Shown in pieces: positions 6,666 to 14,622 of a stretch of 32,109 nucleotides of DNA; within the stretch, counting starts at the first letter, position 1; the number at the start of each line of letters is the position of its first letter. Below the pieces are notes generated by a model that was not told where the DNA came from, did not search any database, and was given only the letters and a program-made list of their open reading frames with translations. Both the position numbers and the translations under genes were made by a program. Source of the DNA: Micromonospora sicca (lineage in GTDB: Bacteria > Actinomycetota > Actinomycetes > Mycobacteriales > Micromonosporaceae); the NCBI RefSeq assembly GCF_003172935.1, contig NZ_QGKS01000255.1:1-32109 (forward strand), in the 5' to 3' direction.

Positions 6666-8405
6666 GCAACGCGCTGCCCGTCGCCGACGCCGACCAGGTC
6701 CGTCGGTACGCGCGCACGCTGGTCCGCCGGCACCCGCGCGGCCTGGCCGGGGCGCTCGGCCTGCACGCCCTCGCCGCGGCGGCCGGCCTGGTGGCGCCCC
6801 GGCTGCTGGGCGACCTGGTGGAGGGCATCTCACGCGGCGTGTCGGCGGTCACCGTCGACCGGGTCGCGCTGGCCATCGCGGCTTTCGTGGTCGTCCAGTC
6901 GGTGCTGGTGCGGTTCGCGCACCTCGCCTCGGCCCGGCTCGGCGAGCGGGTCCTGGCCGAGCTGCGGGAGGACTTCGTGGACCGGGTGCTGGCCCTGCCG
7001 CTGTCCACGGTGGAGCGGGCCGGCACCGGTGACCTGCTCACCCGGACCTCGCGGGACGTCTCGGCGTTGTCCCGGACGCTCCGGTTCGCGGTGCCGGAGA
7101 CGCTGATCGCGGTGGTGACGGTCGTGCTGGTCCTCGGCGCGCTGCTGCTGACCGGCCCGCTGCTGGCGCTGCCCTGCCTGCTCGCGGTCCCGGTGCTGTG
7201 GGCCGGCACCCGCTGGTACCTGCGCCGGGCGCCGGCGGGTTACCTGCGGGAGAACGCCGCCTACTCGGACATCACCGACGGGATCAGCGAGACGGTGGAG
7301 GGGGCGCGGACCACGGAGGCGCTGCGCCAGCAGGCCCGCCGCCGGGCCCGTAGCGACGCCGACATCCGCCGGTCGTACGCGGCCGAGCGCTACACCCTCA
7401 ACCTGCGTACGGTCTTCTTCCCGGTCGCCGAGATCGGGTACGTGGTGCCGGTGGTCGCCACCCTGGTGATCGGCGGCTGGTTCCACCTGAGGGGCTGGGC
7501 CAGCCTGGGTCAGGTCACCGCGGCCACCCGTGCAGCAGCTGGTCGACCCGATCGACCGGCTGCTCTCCTGGCTGGACGAGCTGCAGGTCGGTGGCGCCTC
7601 GATGGCCCGCCTGCTCGGGGTGGCCGTCGACGGCCCGTCGGCGCCGGCCACGACTGCCGGGTCCGCTCCGCCGGGCGGGGAGCGCCGGCTGGCCGCCCGG
7701 GACGTCCGGTACGCCTACCGGGAGGGTCACGACGTGCTGCACGGGGTGACCCTGGTGCCGCGGCCGGGGGAGAAGCTGGCCATGGTGGGCCCGTCCGGCG
7801 CGGGGAAGTCCACGTTGGGGCGGCTGCTGGCCGGGGTGCACGCACCCCGCTCCGGTTCGGTGACGGTGGACGGCCGGCCCCTGGCCGAGCTGCCCCTGGC
7901 GGAGCTGCGCACCCACGTCGCCCTGGTCAGCCAGGAGCATCACGTCTTCATCGGCACCCTGGCGGAGAACGTGGCGATGGTCCGGCCGGAGGCGGGCGAC
8001 GCCGAGGTCCGGGCGGCGCTGGCGGCCGTCGACGCGCTGGGCTGGGCGGAGGCGCTGCCGGAGGGGCTGGCGACGCCGGTCGGCTCGGGCGGGCATCCGC
8101 TCTCCCCGGCGAAGGCGCAGCAGCTCGCGCTGGCCCGGCTGGTCCTCGCCGACCCGCACACCCTGGTGCTGGACGAGGCGACCTCGCTGATCGACCCGCA
8201 CGCCGCCCGGGAGTTGGAACGTTCGCTCGCCGCCGTGCTCGACGGTCGGACGGTGATCGCGATCGCGCACCGGCTCTTCTCCGCGCACGACGCGGACCGG
8301 GTGGCGGTGGTCGAGGACGGCCGGATCACCGAGCTGGGCTCGCACGACGAGCTGGTCGCGGCGGACGGCTCGTACGCGGCCCTGTGGCGGTCCTGGCACG
8401 GCTGA
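6662..8405 (+). pseudogene. partner ABC exporter subunit, interrupted by a frameshift near 7529
   Basis: The gene reads in one frame from ATG 6662 (MSNALPVADADQVRRYARTL...) through the membrane domain to about 7528 (GQVTAAT), then continues in another frame from GTG 7530 (QQLVDPIDRLLSWLDELQ...) to TGA 8405. Both halves look normal, so a small deletion is the simplest cause; comparison with the usual AATLYVQQLVDP-type segment suggests five bases were lost. The second half has intact Walker A GPSGAGKS (about 7788-7811), Q-loop SQEHH, Walker B VLDEATS (about 8167-8187) and the H-loop histidine, but its signature is LSPAK (8100-8114) instead of LSGGQ. It complements the first subunit. Either it is a real pseudogene or this is a sequencing error. 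Confidence 0.85.
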
Positions 8406-8412
8406 CGGAGGC

Positions 8413-8445
8413 GACCGGTCCCCGCCGGGGTGGCGGGGGCCGGTC
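8413..8445. terminator. terminator between convergent ABC exporter and DUF4142 genes
   Basis: A 14-bp stem with a single G-U position, arms 8413-8426 and 8432-8445 and a five-base loop, sits in the 77-base gap between two converging genes. Confidence 0.65.
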
Positions 8446-8482
8446 GGTGACGGTGCTCCGGGTGGCCTGCCGCGCCCCGGCG

Positions 8483-9226
8483 TCAGCTGCGGCGCAGGAT
8501 GCGGTACGTCGCGATGCCGCCGGTGCCGAGGGCGGCGAGGAAGACCAGCCAGACGACGGTGGTGCTGACCTCGGCGGCGCGGCCGCCGCTGCCGACGTTG
8601 GCGGCTGCCGCGGCGACCAGCGAGTCGCTCTGCGCCGGGGGCAGCGCGGCGGGCGGCAGCTGCTGCCAGCGGACCAGCCCGGTGCTCTCCAGCATCGCCA
8701 TGTGGTCGGAGACGAACTTGTTGGCCTCGTCGGCGAGCTTGCGGACGGTGGCGTCCCGGGTGCTGGCCCGGACCGCCCCGATCACCGGGAAGATCTTGCC
8801 GTGGGCGACCCGGAGCCGGGTGACGAAGATCTGGTCGAAGCGGGCGCCGGTCGCGTTCTGCATCTCGCCCAGCCACCCCTTCTGCTCGGTGGTCGGGTCG
8901 GTCGGCAGGGTGGCGCCCAGCTTGTTGGCGGCGTTCACCACGAGCTGGTCGAGGACGCCGTGCTGCCGGGAGATCTCCGCCCCGATCTCGCGTACCCGGG
9001 GCGACTGGCCCTTCTCGGCGGCCATCTGCCCGGCCGGCATCTCCCAGAGCCCGGCCAGCCGTACGCCGTTGAGCAGGGTCATGTCGGCGGCGTTCAGCTG
9101 CGCGCCGGGCGCGGCCACGGCCACCCCGGGGAGGACGCCGAGCCCCGCGACGAGCGTGATGAGCAGCAGCGCCACCCGGCGGGTCCGGTGCGCTGGCCGG
9201 CGGCGTGCGGATTGCAGCGGTGCCAT
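8483..9226 (-). CDS. secreted DUF4142 protein with C-terminal membrane anchor
   Basis: 247 residues from ATG 9226, chosen because GAGGAGG lies ten bases upstream; the frame runs on to 9304 without such a site. Residues 1-40 are a signal peptide: a basic start (RRRPAHRTRR), a hydrophobic core and AVA-AP. The mature part has the helical DUF4142 plan (NAADMTLLNGVRLAGLWEMPAGQMAAEKGQ, then ISRQHGVLDQLV). A hydrophobic helix (VVWLVFLAALGTGGIATY) and RRS end the protein, so it should be anchored in the membrane with the helical domain outside. DUF4142 is related to ferritin-like helical bundles; a biochemical role is not established. Downstream of the ROK gene on the same strand, but probably a separate unit. 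Confidence 0.82.
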   Translation of the reverse strand: MAPLQSARRRPAHRTRRVALLLITLVAGLGVLPGVAVAAPGAQLNAADMTLLNGVRLAGLWEMPAGQMAAEKGQSPRVREIGAEISRQHGVLDQLVVNAANKLGATLPTDPTTEQKGWLGEMQNATGARFDQIFVTRLRVAHGKIFPVIGAVRASTRDATVRKLADEANKFVSDHMAMLESTGLVRWQQLPPAALPPAQSDSLVAAAAANVGSGGRAAEVSTTVVWLVFLAALGTGGIATYRILRRS

Positions 9227-9357
9227 TGTTGCGGTGCCTCCTCGGTCCGGACCGAACGCGGGTGTCGCGGGCGTCCGCACCCCGTCGGCCGCCCGTCCGC
9301 ACACTGGTACGGATCACCGGCGCGATCAGTTCACCGGCCGGGCCGTGGCCCGCCCCG

Positions 9358-10536
9358 TCAGACCTCCAGCGGGTCCGCGAGCAGCCGCTCGAAGGCCAGT
9401 TCGGCCGCCCCGACCAGGGCGGCGTCCCGCCCCAGTTGCGGGGTGCGGAGCCGGACGTGCTCCAGGCACGCCGAGAGGCCCACCGAGTTGAGCCGGCTGC
9501 GCACCTGCGCCGCCGCCGCGAGGTAGAGGTCCCGCATGGTTCCCCCGAAGATCACCATCTCCGGATTGAAGATGTTGACCAGGTTCCCCACGCCGAAGCC
9601 CAGCCAGTCGCCGACCTGCCGTACCGCCGCCTGGGCCCGGGCGTCCCCCCGGTCGGCGGCGTCGATGACCGCGAGCACCGCCTCCCGGCCGGAGGCCGCC
9701 GGGCGACCGGCGGCGTGCAGGAGCGCGTACTCGCCGATCTCGGTCTCCCAGCAGCCGCGCGACCCGCACTCGCAGCGGGACCCGTTCCGGTTGACCACCA
9801 TGTGGCCCACCTCGCCGCCGTAGCCGCCGTGCCCGGTCAGCCGGCGGCCGCCGGCGATGATGCCGGCGCCCACGCCGACGTCCCCGTACAGGTAGATGAC
9901 GTTGTCGCGCCCGGCCGCGGCGCCGCGGGCGTGTTCGGCGAAGGCGCAGACGTCGGCCACGTTGGCCACCACGACGGGCGTCTCCGCGTCGAGTTCGGCG
10001 GCCAGGGTGGCGCCGATCGGCTCGTTGACCCAGCCGGTGTGCGGGCTGAGCCGGACCAGGCCGTCGTCGCGGCGCACCATGCCGCAGACCGCGATCCCGG
10101 CCCCGACGCAGATCGTCCCCGGCGGCACCGCCGGTTGCATCTCCTTGAGCGCCCCGGCCAGCAGCGGCGCGGTCTCCGCCGCGACCAGACCGCGCGGCCG
10201 GCTCAGCTCCCGCCGATCGAGTACGACGCCACCGAGCCCGACCCGGGCGGCCTGCAACCGGTCCACCTCGATGCTGAACGCCCACGCGTGGACCCGGGCG
10301 GACTCGGGCCGGACGACCAGCGAGGGGCGCCCGGCCCGCCCCCGCTGCTTCGGGGTCGCCTCGCTGACCAGTCCGGCGTTGGCCAGGTCCGCGGTCAGCG
10401 CGCCGATGGTGCTGCGGTTGAGCCCGAGGGCGGAGGTGAGTTCGGCCCGGGACATCGCCCCGTGGACGTGGACGTGGCGCAGCAGCGCGCCGAGATTCTG
10501 CCGGCGAATCTCCTCCTGGCTCGGACCCGCGCGCAT
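9358..10536 (-). CDS. ROK-family transcriptional repressor (XylR/NagC type)
   Basis: 392 residues. The N-terminal winged helix-turn-helix (about 15-70) contains MSRAELTSALGLNRSTIGALTADL. The remainder is the ROK sugar-kinase-like domain, with the zinc-binding CECGSRGCWE block, an upstream EVGH and a DVGVGAG glycine-rich segment. ROK repressors with this helix-turn-helix release DNA when they bind a sugar. The gene is the last of the xylose-type transport operon, eight bases after the permease, so it probably controls that operon through the repeats at 13802-13880. The start is ATG 10536, with AGGAGGA about fifteen bases upstream; the open frame that continues further upstream is a shadow of the permease. 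Confidence 0.9.
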   Translation of the reverse strand: MRAGPSQEEIRRQNLGALLRHVHVHGAMSRAELTSALGLNRSTIGALTADLANAGLVSEATPKQRGRAGRPSLVVRPESARVHAWAFSIEVDRLQAARVGLGGVVLDRRELSRPRGLVAAETAPLLAGALKEMQPAVPPGTICVGAGIAVCGMVRRDDGLVRLSPHTGWVNEPIGATLAAELDAETPVVVANVADVCAFAEHARGAAAGRDNVIYLYGDVGVGAGIIAGGRRLTGHGGYGGEVGHMVVNRNGSRCECGSRGCWETEIGEYALLHAAGRPAASGREAVLAVIDAADRGDARAQAAVRQVGDWLGFGVGNLVNIFNPEMVIFGGTMRDLYLAAAAQVRSRLNSVGLSACLEHVRLRTPQLGRDAALVGAAELAFERLLADPLEV

Positions 10537-10544
10537 CGCCGGCC

Positions 10545-11807
10545 TCAGCGGTTTCCGGTCGCGAGGGCGCGGCGCCGGGACAGCGCGTCGACCCCGGCGG
10601 CGAGCAGCAGCACCAGCCCGGTGAACAGGTACTTCACCCCGGAGCTCGCATCCATCAGGCCCATGCCGTTGTCGATGACCGCGACCACCGCGCCGCCGAG
10701 CACCGCGTCGACCACCCGGCCCTTGCCGCCGAAGAGGCTGGTGCCGCCGATCACCGCCGCGCCGACCGCGTAGAGCAGCACGTCGCTGCCGCCGGTCCGG
10801 GCGTCCACCGAGCTGAACCGGCTGGCCGCCACGATGCCGCCGACCGCCGCCATCGAGGAGCAGACCACGAAGACGGAGATCCGGATCCGGTCGACGCTGA
10901 TGCCGGCCCGGTGGGCGGCCTCCCGGTTCCCGCCCACCGCGTAGATGTGCCGCCCGTACGCGGTGCGGGACAGCACGAAGCTCAGCGCGACGAGCAGTAC
11001 CCCGACCAGGGGCACGACGACCGGCATGCCGCGGTTCGAGCTGATCAGGCTGTTCAGGCTGCGTTCCATGTTGAGCACGTACACGGCGACGCCGACGACG
11101 GCGGCGAGGCTGCCGATCCGGAGCAGCACCATCGACATCGGATCGGTCGCCAGGTCCCGGGCCCGGCGGTTGCGGTACCGGAGCAACTGGGTGGCGGCGT
11201 ACCCGCCGACGGCGGCCGCGGCGAGCAGCCAGCCGACCACCGGCGGCAGGTTCCGGTTCTCGATGGCGACGATGGGGGCGGCCTGGACCGAGACGTTGGT
11301 GCCGCCCTTGATCAGCATCAGCATGATGCCCTGGAAGGCGAGGAACGCGGCGAGCGTGACCACGAAGGACGGAATGCCGACCTTCGCCACCAGGAAGCCG
11401 AGCACCAGGCCGATGGCCGCGCCGGTGGCGAGGGCGGCGAGGGTGGCCACGTACCACGGGTACCCCTGCAGGGTCAGCAGGTTGGCCAGCACGGCCGCGC
11501 AGACCCCGCTCGCGAAGCCGGCGGACAGGTCGATCTCGCCCACCAGCAGGACGAACACCAGCCCCATCGCGATCAGGACGACGGCCGCCCCCTGGGTGAA
11601 CAGGTTCGCGAAGTTGCCGGCGGTGAGGAAGTTGGGCCGCAGGACCGAGAAGAACACGCAGAGCACGACCAGACCGAGGATCGCCGGCAGGGCGCCCATC
11701 TCACCGCCCCGCAGGCGGGCGAGGTAGCCGCGTACGTGGGCGCCGAGACCGGTCCGCGGGGCGGCCGTCTCCGGCTGGGGGTGGGCCAGGTCGGCTTGGG
11801 TGATCAT
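10545..11807 (-). CDS. xylH: sugar ABC transporter permease (XylH/RbsC family)
   Basis: 420 residues with about ten hydrophobic segments. The family sequences RPNFLTAGNFANLFTQGAA, the EIDLSAGF loop and the C-terminal AVGGNREAAHRAGISVDR are typical of the pentose-transporter permease family (BPD_transp_2). The extra-long middle region with RYRNRRARDLATDP, between membrane segments, is characteristic of XylH rather than RbsC. It would form the transmembrane channel together with the ATPase encoded upstream; their genes overlap by ATGA (11804-11807). The symbol rests on resemblance and on the xylose-type binding protein in the same operon. Confidence 0.85.
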   Translation of the reverse strand: MITQADLAHPQPETAAPRTGLGAHVRGYLARLRGGEMGALPAILGLVVLCVFFSVLRPNFLTAGNFANLFTQGAAVVLIAMGLVFVLLVGEIDLSAGFASGVCAAVLANLLTLQGYPWYVATLAALATGAAIGLVLGFLVAKVGIPSFVVTLAAFLAFQGIMLMLIKGGTNVSVQAAPIVAIENRNLPPVVGWLLAAAAVGGYAATQLLRYRNRRARDLATDPMSMVLLRIGSLAAVVGVAVYVLNMERSLNSLISSNRGMPVVVPLVGVLLVALSFVLSRTAYGRHIYAVGGNREAAHRAGISVDRIRISVFVVCSSMAAVGGIVAASRFSSVDARTGGSDVLLYAVGAAVIGGTSLFGGKGRVVDAVLGGAVVAVIDNGMGLMDASSGVKYLFTGLVLLLAAGVDALSRRRALATGNR

Positions 11808-12610
11808 TTCTCGGCTCCCGTCGTCCCGGTGCCCCGGTAACCGTTGGCGTTCCTGCCGGCCGTGCCGAGCGAGCCACTGCGCCCCGAGGTGATCAGCTCG
11901 ACCACCTGGGCGTGCGTGACGTCGGTGGTCCGGACCTGGGCGACCATCTGACCGAGGTAGAGGGTCGCGATCCGGTCGGAGACGGCGAAGACGTCGTTCA
12001 TGTTGTGCGAGATGAGGACGACGGCCAGCCCGTTGTCGGCGAGCCGCCGGACCAGTTCGAGGACCTGGGCGGTCTGCGCCAGGCCGAGGGCCGCCATCGG
12101 TTCGTCGAGGATGACCAGCCGGCTGTTCCAGAGCACCGCCTTGGCGATCGCCACCGTCTGGCGTTGGCCGCCCGAGAGGCTGGACACGTGCTGGCGCAGT
12201 GAACTGATCGTGCGGATGGAGAGCCCGGCGAGCGTCTTGGCGGCCAGTTCCTCCATGGCCGGCTCGTCGAGGACGAGGCCGGAGCGCCGTTCCCGGCCGA
12301 GGAACATGTTCTGCACGATGTCGAGGTTGTCGCAGAGCGCGAGATCCTGGTACACCACGTCGATGCCGAGCCCGGCGGCGTCCCGGGGACCGTTGACGGT
12401 CACCGGCCGTCCCTCGAAGAAGAACTCGCCGGCGTCGGTGCCGTAGATGCCGCTGATGCACTTGACCAGCGTCGACTTTCCGGCTCCGTTGTCGCCGACG
12501 AGCGCGGTCACCTGGCCCGGATACACCGAGAAGGCGACGTCGCGGAGCACCTGCACGGGGCCGAAGCTCTTGTCGACGCCACGCAGTTCCAACAGGGGTG
12601 TCTCGGACAC
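11804..12610 (-). CDS. sugar ABC transporter ATP-binding protein (XylG-like, single domain)
   Basis: 268 residues with one ATPase domain, whereas E. coli XylG and RbsA have two. Walker A is GDNGAGKST (residues 39-47), the Q-loop is VVYQDLALCDNL, the signature LSGGQRQ and Walker B LVILDEP, and the H-loop ISHNM. The D-loop reads MAALG, with glycine in place of the usual aspartate, which is common in short carbohydrate ATPases of this type. The tail after about residue 240 is polar and low in complexity. It would work as a homodimer with the permease. Starts at GTG 12610, with AAGGAGA eight bases upstream, and lies 17 bases after the binding-protein gene. Confidence 0.88.
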   Translation of the reverse strand: MSETPLLELRGVDKSFGPVQVLRDVAFSVYPGQVTALVGDNGAGKSTLVKCISGIYGTDAGEFFFEGRPVTVNGPRDAAGLGIDVVYQDLALCDNLDIVQNMFLGRERRSGLVLDEPAMEELAAKTLAGLSIRTISSLRQHVSSLSGGQRQTVAIAKAVLWNSRLVILDEPMAALGLAQTAQVLELVRRLADNGLAVVLISHNMNDVFAVSDRIATLYLGQMVAQVRTTDVTHAQVVELITSGRSGSLGTAGRNANGYRGTGTTGAEK

Positions 12611-12627
12611 GGGGTGTCTCCTTCAGT

Positions 12628-13719
12628 TCAGCCGATGCCGGCCCGGGCGCACAGCTCGGCGTACTTCGCGGTGCACACGTCGGCCTTGTCGACGTAGCCG
12701 TCCGCGATGACGTTCTTCACCGTCTCCTTGGTGATGGCCTGGGCGCCCAGCAGCACGGCGGGGACGTTCCGGTCGCCCTTGGGGTCGTGGAAGGTCTGCT
12801 CGGTCTTCTTCTTCTCGCCCCGGGCCAGCGCGATCGCCAGGTCGGCCGCCGCCTCGGCCTCCGTCCTGACCGGCTTGTACACGGTCATGCACTGGTCGCC
12901 GGAGAGGATGTGCTGCAGGGCCTGGGCGTCGGCGTCCTGGCCGGTGACGGGGACCTTGCCGTTGAGCTTGTTCTTCGCCAGCACGGAGATGACGGCGTTG
13001 GCCAGCCCGTCGTTGGCGGCGACGACGGCGTCGATCCGGCCGTTCGTCTGGGTCAGCATCTGCTCGAAGATGGTGCCGCCGGTGGTGTTGTTCCACTCGG
13101 GCACCGACTGGTCGGGGCCCTTGAGGTACTCCTTCGCGTCGTACCTCGGCGCCAGGACCGAGTCGTAGCCCTCCTTGAACTGGGCCGCGTTGTTGTCGGT
13201 CGGCGAGCCGTTCAGCTCGGCGACCACCGGCTTCTTCACGCCCTTGTCGGTGAGGCACTTGACCAGGCCCTCGCCCTGGAGCCGGCCGACCGCGACGTTG
13301 TCGAAGCTGACGTAGTACTGCGCGGAACCGCCCAGCGTGGGCCGGTCGTAGTCGATGGTGGCGACGCCCTTCTGGGTCGCCTTGTCCAGAACCGCCTTCC
13401 CGGTACCCGAGTCGAGATTGGTGATCATCAACGCGGTCACGCCATTCGTGATCATCTGTTCGGCGATGGTGACGAATCGCGCCTTGTCGTTCTGGGCGTT
13501 CTGGATGTCGTAGTCCACCCCGGCCGCTTTGAACGCGGCCTCCAGGTATCTGCGGTCCGCGGTCTCCCACCGGTTCGACGAGGCGCTGTCGGGCAGGATG
13601 ACCCCGATCTTCGGCCTGGGACTGCCCGCGGCGCCGTCACCGGAGTCGGTGCCGCAGGCGGTGAGGTTTCCCGCGGTCAGCAGGCCGACCGCGGCGACGG
13701 TGAGGATCCCTCTGCGCAT
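12628..13719 (-). CDS. xylF: sugar-binding lipoprotein of ABC importer (XylF-like)
   Basis: 363 residues. The N-terminus is a lipoprotein signal (RRGILTVAAVGLLTAG, then LTAC with lipidated C22). The mature protein is a periplasmic-binding-protein-1 fold: KIGVILPDSASSNRWETADRRYLEAAF, then VTALMITNLDSGTGKAVLDKA, and IDAVVAANDGLANAVI. These phrases are closest to D-xylose-binding XylF and related multi-sugar binding proteins, so xylose is the leading candidate ligand. It would capture sugar outside the membrane for the permease encoded next. First gene of the operon, with AAAGGAA upstream of the ATG and a long leader containing repeated elements. The exact sugar cannot be fixed from sequence. 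Confidence 0.85.
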   Translation of the reverse strand: MRRGILTVAAVGLLTAGNLTACGTDSGDGAAGSPRPKIGVILPDSASSNRWETADRRYLEAAFKAAGVDYDIQNAQNDKARFVTIAEQMITNGVTALMITNLDSGTGKAVLDKATQKGVATIDYDRPTLGGSAQYYVSFDNVAVGRLQGEGLVKCLTDKGVKKPVVAELNGSPTDNNAAQFKEGYDSVLAPRYDAKEYLKGPDQSVPEWNNTTGGTIFEQMLTQTNGRIDAVVAANDGLANAVISVLAKNKLNGKVPVTGQDADAQALQHILSGDQCMTVYKPVRTEAEAAADLAIALARGEKKKTEQTFHDPKGDRNVPAVLLGAQAITKETVKNVIADGYVDKADVCTAKYAELCARAGIG

Positions 13720-13801
13720 TCTGCACGGTTCCTTTCAAGGGGGACGGAACTCGAGGGGAAGGTGGGTGGGGTGACGAGCCGGTGAGCCGCGGGGTCGCGC
13801 T

Positions 13802-13818
13802 GCCAGCGGTTTGTTGTT
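13802..13818. promoter_or_regulatory. candidate ROK operator, copy 1
   Basis: GCCAGCGGTTTGTTGTT is repeated with one mismatch at 13864-13880, 62 bases away. The TTTGTT core resembles the half-site of the Bacillus XylR operator. Relative to the proposed start near 13848 it would lie downstream in the leader. Confidence 0.5.
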
Positions 13819-13854
13819 CCGGGCAACGTATTGTTCGTCGCTCGGGCGCACAAG

Positions 13855-13860
13855 ACCGTA
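13855..13860 (-). promoter_or_regulatory. candidate -10 box (TACGGT) for the sugar importer operon
   Basis: On the minus strand TACGGT lies between the two direct repeats, with copy 2 just upstream over the -35/-10 spacer. This would place the start near 13848 and give a leader of about 130 bases. No good -35 match is visible. Confidence 0.35.
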
Positions 13861-13863
13861 GTG

Positions 13864-13880
13864 GCCAGCAGTTTGTTGTT
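13864..13880. promoter_or_regulatory. candidate ROK operator, copy 2
   Basis: GCCAGCAGTTTGTTGTT matches copy 1 at 16 of 17 positions. It continues into GCCAGTAACAATT, so TTGTT and AACAA form an inverted pair around it (13876-13891), as expected for a dimeric repressor. Confidence 0.5.
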
Positions 13881-14053
13881 GCCAGTAACAATTCGGCAAC
13901 GCGGCCGACATTCGACCGCTCCCCCCGTCGCTGGAGGTGGAGCGCCCTGCCCGCGGAATTGGTGTGGATCGGGAATGCCGCCGGCGCAGATATCGACGGT
14001 GAGAGATTATTTTGCTGCCAGACCTTGGCCGCCCTCGATGTGGACAGTAAGAA

Positions 14054-14074
14054 GGTCAGCACCCACCGCTGACC
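14054..14074 (-). terminator. probable terminator of ybaK
   Basis: Perfect 7-bp stem GGTCAGC/GCTGACC with a seven-base loop, 26 bases past the ybaK stop. Confidence 0.45.
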
Positions 14075-14099
14075 CGCCGGCCGGGCGTCGCGCTCGTGC

Positions 14100-14579
14100 T
14101 CAGCGGCCGGCGAGCGGGGCCGTCACCGCGCCGGTCAGGGCGATCAGGTCGGCGGGGCTCAGTTGGAGCTGGAGTCCGCGGCGCCCCGCGGAGACGTACA
14201 CGGTCGGGTGGTCCAGCGCCGAGGCGTCGACCACGGTCGGGAGGCGCTTGCGCTGGCCGAGGGGGCTGATGCCGCCGCGGACGTACCCGGTGGCCCGCTC
14301 CGCCACCGTGCGGTCGGCCATGGTCGCCCGCTTGCCGCCGACCGCGGCGGCCAGCGCCTTGAGGTCCAGCTCCCCGGTGACCGGGACCACCGCCACGATG
14401 AGCCCGCCGTCCACCTCGGTGACCAGCGACTTGAACACCCGCTCCGGCGGGACCCCGAGCGCCGCCGCCACCAGGGCGCCGTAGTTCGGCGCCTCGGGGG
14501 AGACGTCGTACGGGTGCGTGCTGTGGCTGATCTTCCGCTTCGCGAGCAGCGCGGTCGCCGGAGTGCCCTGTCCCGCCAT
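14100..14579 (-). CDS. ybaK: YbaK, Cys-tRNA(Pro)/Cys-tRNA(Cys) deacylase
   Basis: 159 residues, the normal length of the YbaK/EbsC editing family. The protein removes cysteine mischarged onto tRNA(Pro) in the cytoplasm. The conserved segments are ISHSTHPYD near the start, ALGVPPERVFKSLV with the functional lysine K50, KRATMADRTVAERATGYVRGGISPLGQ (about 83-109), and VDASALDHPTVYVSAGRRGLQL. The ATG at 14579 is preceded, after exactly six bases, by a TAGCTT box, so the mRNA is probably leaderless. Cis- or trans-editing relatives such as ProXp are possible, but the GGISPLG motif fits YbaK best. Confidence 0.92.
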   Translation of the reverse strand: MAGQGTPATALLAKRKISHSTHPYDVSPEAPNYGALVAAALGVPPERVFKSLVTEVDGGLIVAVVPVTGELDLKALAAAVGGKRATMADRTVAERATGYVRGGISPLGQRKRLPTVVDASALDHPTVYVSAGRRGLQLQLSPADLIALTGAVTAPLAGR

Positions 14580-14585
14580 GCCGAC

Positions 14586-14591
14586 AAGCTA
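14586..14591 (-). promoter_or_regulatory. -10 box (TAGCTT) of a leaderless ybaK promoter
   Basis: TAGCTT on the minus strand ends six bases before the ATG, which places the start codon exactly at +1. There is no Shine-Dalgarno sequence. Confidence 0.5.
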
Positions 14592-14622
14592 GCCCGGGCC
14601 CGGCCGGCGGGGCGAGCCGAAT

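Larger units (their letters stand above)
13720..14099. other. 380-base intergenic region holding the xyl-type promoter and operators
   Basis: This region has no convincing gene. Next to the binding-protein gene lies a long leader, then a possible -10 and two direct repeats (listed separately). A hairpin near 14054-14074 probably terminates ybaK. Between them, 13985-14050 is unusually AT-rich for this genome (a run such as GAGATTATTTTGCTGCC) and shows no feature I can name. Small open frames there lack third-position bias. Confidence 0.6.

Noticed and set aside
14012..14022. TTTTGCTGCCA, a possible third copy of the xyl repeat
   Set aside because: The match is too short and loose (TTTGTTGTTGCCA in the good copy) to call.
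13637..14062. Open frame of 141 codons on the minus strand in the xyl leader region
   Set aside because: It overlaps the start of the binding-protein gene in another frame, has no ribosome site, and no family resemblance.
13782..14072. Open frame of 96 codons on the plus strand in the same region
   Set aside because: No recognisable domain, and the base pattern is AT-rich without third-position bias; it crosses the proposed operators.
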